Assembly (NCBI GenBank): GCA_021234155.1
Contig: JAJEKV010000017.1
Span: 489,467 to 553,466 of the forward strand
DNA from: Isoetes taiwanensis
Lineage: Eukaryota; Streptophyta; Lycopodiopsida; Isoetales; Isoetaceae
Reading direction: 5' to 3'
Length of the DNA stretch: 64,000 nt
Part shown: positions 57,060 through 64,000 of the stretch, in pieces
How the letters are laid out: every line of letters begins with the position of its first letter
Position numbering within the stretch: position 1 is the stretch's first letter
The notes under the pieces: generated by a model
What the model saw: the letters and a program-made list of their open reading frames with translations, nothing else
The model's database searches: none
Told to the model about the DNA's origin: nothing
Program-made: the position numbers and the translations under genes

Positions 57060-59425
57060 CTGGTCAAGCAATAGTTATCATCATCATGGATGACACTCGG
57101 TTCCTCCACGCCAGAAACAAACTTGTTAATAACGCGTCTGCAGTGATTCCAATGTTTCCATTAATGCACCCTGTTCTTCAAAAACTGCAACACAGAACAA
57201 AACACATCCAGTCAGTATATGTGAATTCTGGTAACAAAGAGGAGATGGTGAAAACTACATGCCTTCTGTAAGCTTGTGCCTAGCACCTGGTTTTGTAAAC
57301 TGTAACCATCGCTGGTGCCTTTGGAAGAGTTTTTACTTGTTGCTCCCTTGTTCACATCAATTTGGTCATGACTGACATAATTCCAAATGGGCAAATATAT
57401 ATAAATTGAAGAAAATATCATCCCTATATGTATGATAGCTAAAGCTGCATATAATTACAACGAATTTTACATCATAAGTCAAATTTCCACAACTTCTGCA
57501 TTTGACAAGACATGTGTTGGAGAAACTAAATTCCCATTGACCTGCTTAGAATCAAAAACGTCAGTTATCTTATGGCTGAATATGCCCATTGTAAAAAGAT
57601 CTACAACAATGTAACCTTAGCAGCCACCATTTTGTTTCCAACATCAGAATGTATTTGATAGGCATAATCAATAACTGTTGCACCTTTTTGAAGATTCTTG
57701 ATCTGACATTCTGAAGGTAATGAGCATAAAGGCAGCAGCCAATAGAACTTGATATTTCTTAATTGACAATACTCTCCTTTTAGGGTGTGAAAATAAAACC
57801 CACCAAGGAGATCCCTGTGCAATATGTCCACAAATTCTCTTGATGTCATGTTCTAACAAACTCTTCCCTGCCATTCTCTAATAGAACCTGAGCCAACTCA
57901 CCTGTCCAAATTTCACAAATATTAGATAACATACCAAAGTGAAAATCCACTAATTCAATACAACAGGCTACCTACTCTATGAAAGCAAAGCCTTCACCAT
58001 CCAAACAACTGCCCGATCCTTGTATTTGCTATGATTTTACCCCATCTCATTCTTTTAGAATGTTTTCCATTTATGTTCAACTTGCTCCCCTTTTGAGCGC
58101 ATCAAGTTCATTTAAGTTGACATTCCTATTAATTTTGCCACTGTAATGTGCTGCAAATTCCCCATTCTGCAAGTTTATCCATCTCCCCAGTCCGGATCTG
58201 TAAGTCCTAAAAAAAATAAGAAAATTTATTAGTCGTATTTAAATACATCATAGTTACAAATCACTAATACCACTGAAGGAAGACTTTTCACCTGAACTCC
58301 AATGGGGAAAGCTTTAGAACCAAATGGGATGACTTTTGTATGAAGATCTTTGATATCCATTAGTTTTGGGGCAATATAATCCTTCATCTATAAAACAAAA
58401 ACATTTGAGTTTATAGAACATGAAGGCCTCCCAAGTTACGGGTGCAATACCAGTTTAAATAATTACCATTTCTATGCACGGAGGCCATAGCTCATGACCA
58501 GCCCCACATGATAACAATACAAAACAAGATGGAAATGTAGGGATTGTTTTCCAGATAAAATGCAGGGCACACAAAAGACATGATACATTTTGTCTAACTC
58601 CGACCAATCCTATGCAGTGAAGAAGACAGAAACAGAACCACTGCTTTTAGAAAAACACTGATGGTCTGTTGAACTAACCACTTTTAAGTGCACTGACCAA
58701 AGCCAATGAATGACTCATGCATAGTTCCATAATCTTACTGAATGATATGCCACCTTTGGGATGACCAAACTATACCTGTAACGCTACAGATAAATGTTGA
58801 GTTTGACTTTTATTTTGAGGATTATCCTCACCTTAAGAAAACACACATAAAACTTCCTGTTAATAGATATAAACAATACATTGCTTCATTTAAGTAGATT
58901 TAGCCCAGAAGAAACAGATCCAAAAAAGTATGGAGTTGAATTTTACGCAAGAACCCACCTACTAGCTAGATGTTTTCAGTCTTTCTTTCTACATGTCAGA
59001 CAACCATGGATATATTGTTTCGGTAGAAGCCTTGTTTAGATCACAAATCTAAATTGAGCATACAAAGATGCCCCGGTACTATTGTGAGTTTGTTTATATA
59101 GAGAGGAACCTGGGCAATTTTTCCAAATGTCTTCCACAGATAATTTGTTTCCTCTTTATCTTCTGTAGATACTGCATGGGTAACATTACAGCATATATCT
59201 TCAGAAACTTGCTTGCATTTTTTATAGAAGACCAGTGTAAAAGTACCTGTAAAGCTCTTTGCAGAAAGTAAGGATCATATCGGATATCATGTAATTCAAG
59301 AAATTGATCCTTAACAATTGTCTGAGCTTAGTATCTTTTAGCCTCCGCATGCAGACAGGATAAATCAGAGATGCATTCACAAAAGTTAAATTCCAGATGC
59401 AGCTTCTTTTTTGTTTATACATCTG
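57060..59425 (-). pseudogene. RSH1-type RelA/SpoT homolog pseudogene, introns retained
   Basis: Read from right to left. About 59425-59250: LWNLTFVNAS, then AEAKRY, a stop, and AQTIVKDQFLELHDIRYD. About 58530-58467: CYHV and HELWPP. 58387-58292: KDYIAPKLMDIKDLHTKVIP, FGSKAFPIGVQ. About 58200-58120: IRTGEMDKLAEWGI, and after a one-base shift AAHYSGKINRN. About 57886-57615, the TGS domain: MTSREFVDILHRDLLG, then NLQKGATVIDYAYQIHSDVG and NKMVAAK. About 57543-57484: VNGNLVSPTHVLSNAEVVEI. About 57320-57255: FQRHQRWLQFTKPGARHKLT. About 57186-57075: GITADA, INKFVSGVEEPS. These match plant RSH1 in order, with GT/AG junctions at several exons. RSH1 is the plastid enzyme of (p)ppGpp metabolism. Damage: single-base indels in at least six exons, one stop, and a 70-nt piece inside the TGS exon that ends in AG and may be a short intron with a lost donor base. 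The HD domain and ACT domain were not found. Confidence 0.85.
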
Positions 59426-62400
59426 TACTGTCAAATTCCTAATATGTCATCAGACATGGCAATATAGTGATGTATTACGGCAATGCAATCAGTGGATTAT
59501 AAACATGACTGTACGATAGCCCATGATGATTATGGAGTAATAACTAGTTCATTAGGGACTAAACCAGCAAAATAGAATAATGTCCATACAGGTAAACTTC
59601 AGAGTCTCATTTTTATGTGGTTCTGTACACACCTTACAATATAGCTTTTTGGCCTCACTCTCTCACGGGATCTGTTTTAAGAACCTGGATTACTTTGCCT
59701 TTCATGGCATCAGGAGTCATGCTTGACGGCTTGATATTTGCTTTGTATTCCCATGCTTAGCAGGTTCATGCATACCCCTACCACCACTCCATTGGAAGGC
59801 AGCCAGGAAGTTTCTTCCTAACTTGAAGGGGCATCACATATTACAGAATCCTTCCTCCAGCTTGTTGCTTTGTTCATTTACATCATGCATGGATCGGACT
59901 AGGAGTACCTACTATGACATTTATGAGCTTTGGCAGCATTTAATTTTGTGCAATAAACCCACTGTTTTCTCTTCAGCAATAATAAGCTGTATAAAGCATT
60001 GTCTAGTGTTATCTGCAGAACTTGCTTCAAGGTCTTCATTGTTGTGACAACCATAGTCAGTACCCTCAAACTGGCAATCTAGGGAACGCTCTGCTGGGCT
60101 GCACTATCTTATGATTTTGGTACACTAGGAACCAGTTGATTGCAATGACATGCCACCAAGTGCCACAAGACATCTTATAACAGTTACATTTCATCTGCCT
60201 CAGCAAGCATCAACCCACACTGCTTTTCACTCCAGCACTGAGGACACAGAGCATTTGTCTGATGTTACTATTTGATGTAGAAGTTTTATCTTCAGCATAG
60301 CTTTTCTTGCTTTGGCCTCTCTTTGCTCTGGGGATAAACTGTTCTTCTAGCCTAGATTATTATTATTTGATAGTATCCTGACATCAAAATATTGCAGTTT
60401 ATATTATTTTACTGTTACAAAATACCTGTAAGGCCATTTCTTCTTGATCTTTGAATAATATTCCCAACTTTTATGCTTAACATCATTATATTCTTCTGAT
60501 ATGCATACAAAAAAGATAATTCCTCCAGTCTTTCTGCCTTCCACAAGGCACCATGTCAGTTTTACAGAACGTGACAGCTAAAAATGGTGGAGATTAGAAT
60601 GCTTCTTGGCACCTTTATTTTGTACATTCCTTAATAACTTGAACCAGGAGGTGCAAAGACCTTGCAGGAGCCCCAAGTGTAAATGTGTGTCATTGTGATA
60701 CAGGTCTTTTGAGTGTTAGAAATCCAAATCATCAACTTAAAAAACTTTTATAAATGGTAAAAAGCAAGATTGTGTTATATACCTGTTTATGCTTTTGGCA
60801 TAAAATGATAAGGTCCTCACATTGTGAAGCCTATCCGTACAGTTTAACAATTATCACACCTAACCTGATTTTACAACAAGGAACAGAACCCTGAAAGATA
60901 GATGAAAAGCATGCAAATTATCAAGACATTTAATCAACCAGGTATGGAGGTCAACATTATGAAGGAACAACCAAATTTCCATATTGTTCCAAACTTCATA
61001 AAAGAACACACACACTTTGGGTTGGCAGGATCAAAGAACAAGCAAGATATTCTTAATAAGAAGCACACCTCTTCTCCCATTGCAAGAAACATTTGGCTTT
61101 TAGGTCAGCAGCTCACATCCCCTTTATAACACTGTTGGCATTTGAGCATTGCAGTTTTCTCCAAGCTTGACACCTATGATGCCACTAACATGAGGACATG
61201 AATTAAAATTTTAGAACTGAATATTGTAATCAAGTTTCACTTTGTTCTCTTCAACTACCACAACTATCCTAAACTGGTTTCTATGGACTCGCGTCACAAA
61301 AAATCTTGTATCTTTCAACAGTATCATTTAATAGGCTCAAGAAAGTAATTGTTTCCCAATCCATTTTGATAAGTGCAAATGGTTGTATGTCAGTGTTCTT
61401 ATCTATATACTATAATTAACTTAAAGCCATTCCTATTTAATTCTGTTATTACATATCTTAGAAACTAATAGTCCATACCCAACCAAGAACATAGCTGTCA
61501 CATGGCCAATCAATTCACACTGTGACCCTCCTGTTAGAAAAAGAAATGATTCTAGGAATGGAGGTCTAAAATACAAACACAAACTTGATTCATCATGAGA
61601 ATGCACCAACTGTACCCCATGGAGAAAAATGCGATCCATAACTAAAACTTTCCCTTACCAGTCTCCTAAGATGCAGCAACTTCTATGAGAAGAACAATGT
61701 AAGGGCCCTGTCACCTTCCTTGTCCTTAAATGGAAGTTACCTAGTATGAAGACAGTATCACTGTGTTGCCACAGTCCCTTTTGTAATTGATAAGAATTAT
61801 TAATGAGGAATGATTTGCCCCTTTAGATGCAGAGAGTCCCCATATTTCTAGTCATCCTGCCCTGCTAACTACTGCTGCAAATCCTACCAGCTTTCTACTC
61901 TTCGTGAGTATGATATTAGAGGCAAGAGTTCCTTCCTTCGATTGCACACATGGTATTGGTCTCTGAAAGACTGTCTTACTCCATATCTCCATATGTGAAA
62001 GATGCACCTGTAATTCACTGCAGCTTGAATTCACTTGAATGTCCTCCTGATAGATAATGTAAATGGATGGTCTCTAGAACCTGCTAAAAGTAACTGTAAT
62101 GCCAATAGCTTCTCAAGGTTTCATTGAGATAACATGAACAAATAGGGATTCCTAATATTTCCAAATACTGGGAAGGAAATAAATTCATAAAATATAACCT
62201 CCGCCAGCTTAGAAGCATGTGATTCCCAAAGTAGCTGAGTAATAAATTCTCAGCTGTCACCACCAACTGATGTCTAGGTGTTGAGAACCTAGGTCTTATC
62301 AGTCCTGCAATGCTGTGTGTGGAACCCTGCTGATGTGCAGGACATCTCATAAATAGGAACCTTCCACTCTTTCCACCTGCATCTAGGCTGCAAATGCATA

Positions 62401-63999
62401 CCATAACTTCCTGATTATTCTCTCCATCCATGGTTTTAATTTTAGAGCCCAAATGACCTTACATTAGAACATTTCCCACATTTCAAGCACGCCTTTATCT
62501 GCTAATTTCAGAGATAATCTACACTATTGGACCCTAATATACATTCCCGGCATGGGCAAAAGAGAAACAGAAGTTGAATGGGCGAAATATAGGATTCTTA
62601 GAAAGAGAAGTTCTGCACTCTAAAGGGAAATAATTTGATAAAGGACCATCAGTATACAATAAGTCGGCAGTTCGCAATTCCTGGAGTGTACTGTCGCAGG
62701 TCGGTTTTGTAAAGCTGTATATTCCCAGGCTTTCAGTATAGCTGTCATGGAACTGTTAAACTTCCACCTGTAGCAGATTCTCAAAGCACACCACCATATT
62801 GTTAGGAAGTTGAGGAAACCAGTTAGTTCTATTTTGATCAGCCCCGCAGAGTGCCCGGAGCACTTAAATGAATAAATACACATTTGATCAAATTTTTATC
62901 AATACTCGGGATTTATAGCAGAAGGATTAGATTGATTTTCACTTGGATTAATTGACTTTGAGTAATGAACTTTGATTATAAGGGCCTACCTGGACTGCAA
63001 TGTGCGTAATGTGCCATTAAGTATTGAATTAGGTAGGATGCTGTTCACAGAAACACTTGAAAATGCCCTGCATGAAACCCTGAACTCGAAAATTACCCGA
63101 GTATTCCTGTAGACTCTGGAATATGATCCATCTCTTTGGAGAATTACGACAACATGGTTCTCTGCAATACAGTCCACAAGGCATACTTCACTGTCAGGGT
63201 TGGTTACCACTCTTTGTCATGCATGTGGGCATATTTGAGCTCAAGCGATTAAACACTCAGGGAAACTTCATCCCACTATTTTACTGTTTTATTCCACCTC
63301 CAACTCCAGAATTCTAGAAATCTGTACCTTCCGCACCATAAGCATAAAACAGCAGACTCCAACTCCATCTAAAAAAATTAAACTGCCCAATACCAAGACA
63401 CACTGCATAATGAATCAGAAAACAAAGCAGGCTTTGAAATTCATCTGAACTAGGGAATCAGTCAAAAAAAAAAAAAATATATAGGGTAGTGCAGAAAAAT
63501 GAAGGCCACTGGACCGAAGGGGTTAGATGGAGGAGGAAATTGGACTGGAAATGAGGGGCCGGGGAGCAAAATTGAGCAAATCCGAGGGTGGGCTGGTGGC
63601 TATAAATTCGTTTGTGTGTGGTGTATGTGTTCTAATTCCAGTGAGAGGGTATATGTATATCTTTAGGTTCTTTCTTGGCCACAACAGGCCCCAAATTTCA
63701 TAATCACCACAACATAATCAATCAATATGTATGTATTTACTAGAATGTTTTTCTTTCCTTCCACTTACGTGTCCAAATCCAGCATTTTTGTTTACTAGCT
63801 TCTACTTTCTAGTCCATTCAACCTTTACACACATTTTATCTCTAAAAGTTTACATTTTCTGAATGATCTACTAACCACCATATATCTTTTATATATGAGA
63901 ATAATACAACTACGGAGATAACACTCTAATACTAGTGAAATTGTCATCCTTCCCATGTTACAATGTCCATAAGCTCAACGCGCCTGTTGTATGCCACAC
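59426..63999. other. Intergenic or intronic sequence, no gene supported
   Basis: Low in CG and rich in CAG/CTG and AT. Many short frames with no conserved content, the longest being 122 codons on the minus strand (62084-62452). The HD and synthetase-start exons of RSH1 might lie here, but none could be recognised. At 63465-63482 an A-run followed by ATATATAG precedes a purine-rich stretch. Confidence 0.4.
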
Positions 64000-64000
64000 A

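Noticed and set aside
59823-60047. Possible further RSH1 exon
   Set aside because: No RSH1 motif is seen on the minus strand here, and the plus-strand frame has no family.
62084-62452. 122-codon minus-strand frame as a gene
   Set aside because: No conserved motif, no splice or start context, and composition like the surrounding intergenic DNA.

Overview
The window is nuclear DNA of a land plant, most probably a seed plant with a large repeat-rich genome. The reasons are GT/AG introns in plant-type genes (SAP18, RSH1, ureidoglycolate hydrolase, CobW), plant Ty1/copia elements with the usual TGGTATCAGAGC primer site, Ty3/gypsy and Mutator-like (MULE) remnants, a MITE and tRNA-derived SINE heads. 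I cannot place it more narrowly. No bacterial, organellar or CRISPR sequence is seen.

Only one host gene reads intact: SAP18 at 27119-28897 (+), six exons, 146 residues. Everything else gene-like is broken or mobile.

Layout: 941-3642 is a 19-bp minisatellite. 4172-5003 and 10830-11655 are two copies of an LTR-like repeat, the first fused to a decayed gypsy pol fragment (5085-6545). 8655-10182 is 1.5 kb of almost pure pyrimidine. 12478-18310 is a copia element with target duplication ATATT and a frameshifted pol. 20955-26812 holds three arrays of a GGATCC hairpin repeat, an unrecognised two-exon gene and a decayed MULE transposase. SAP18 follows. Then come a GT2 glycosyltransferase relic (30072-30336, -), a MITE (32569-32728), and a CobW plus ureidoglycolate hydrolase chimera (34010-35419) lying between two arrays of a second hairpin family (GGAAACC...GGTTTCC). 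40935-41395 is a cluster of tRNA-like SINE heads. 42751-49388 is a tandem copia array with three LTRs, its second internal copy interrupted by a poly(A) retroposon. More GGAAACC hairpins lie at 52150-52260 and 54605-55125. 57060-59425 (-) is an RSH1 (RelA/SpoT homolog) pseudogene with retained introns and many single-base indels.

Two themes cut across the window. First, three tandem-array families that are unrelated in sequence are each built from units that pair with their neighbours as hairpins, and two of them bracket gene fragments or transposase. Second, in the CG-rich blocks, repeat copies differ mostly at CAG/CTG sites, where one copy carries CG-containing strings instead. That pattern could be an artefact of base calling at methylated CHG sites, so some of the frameshifts reported here may not be biological.
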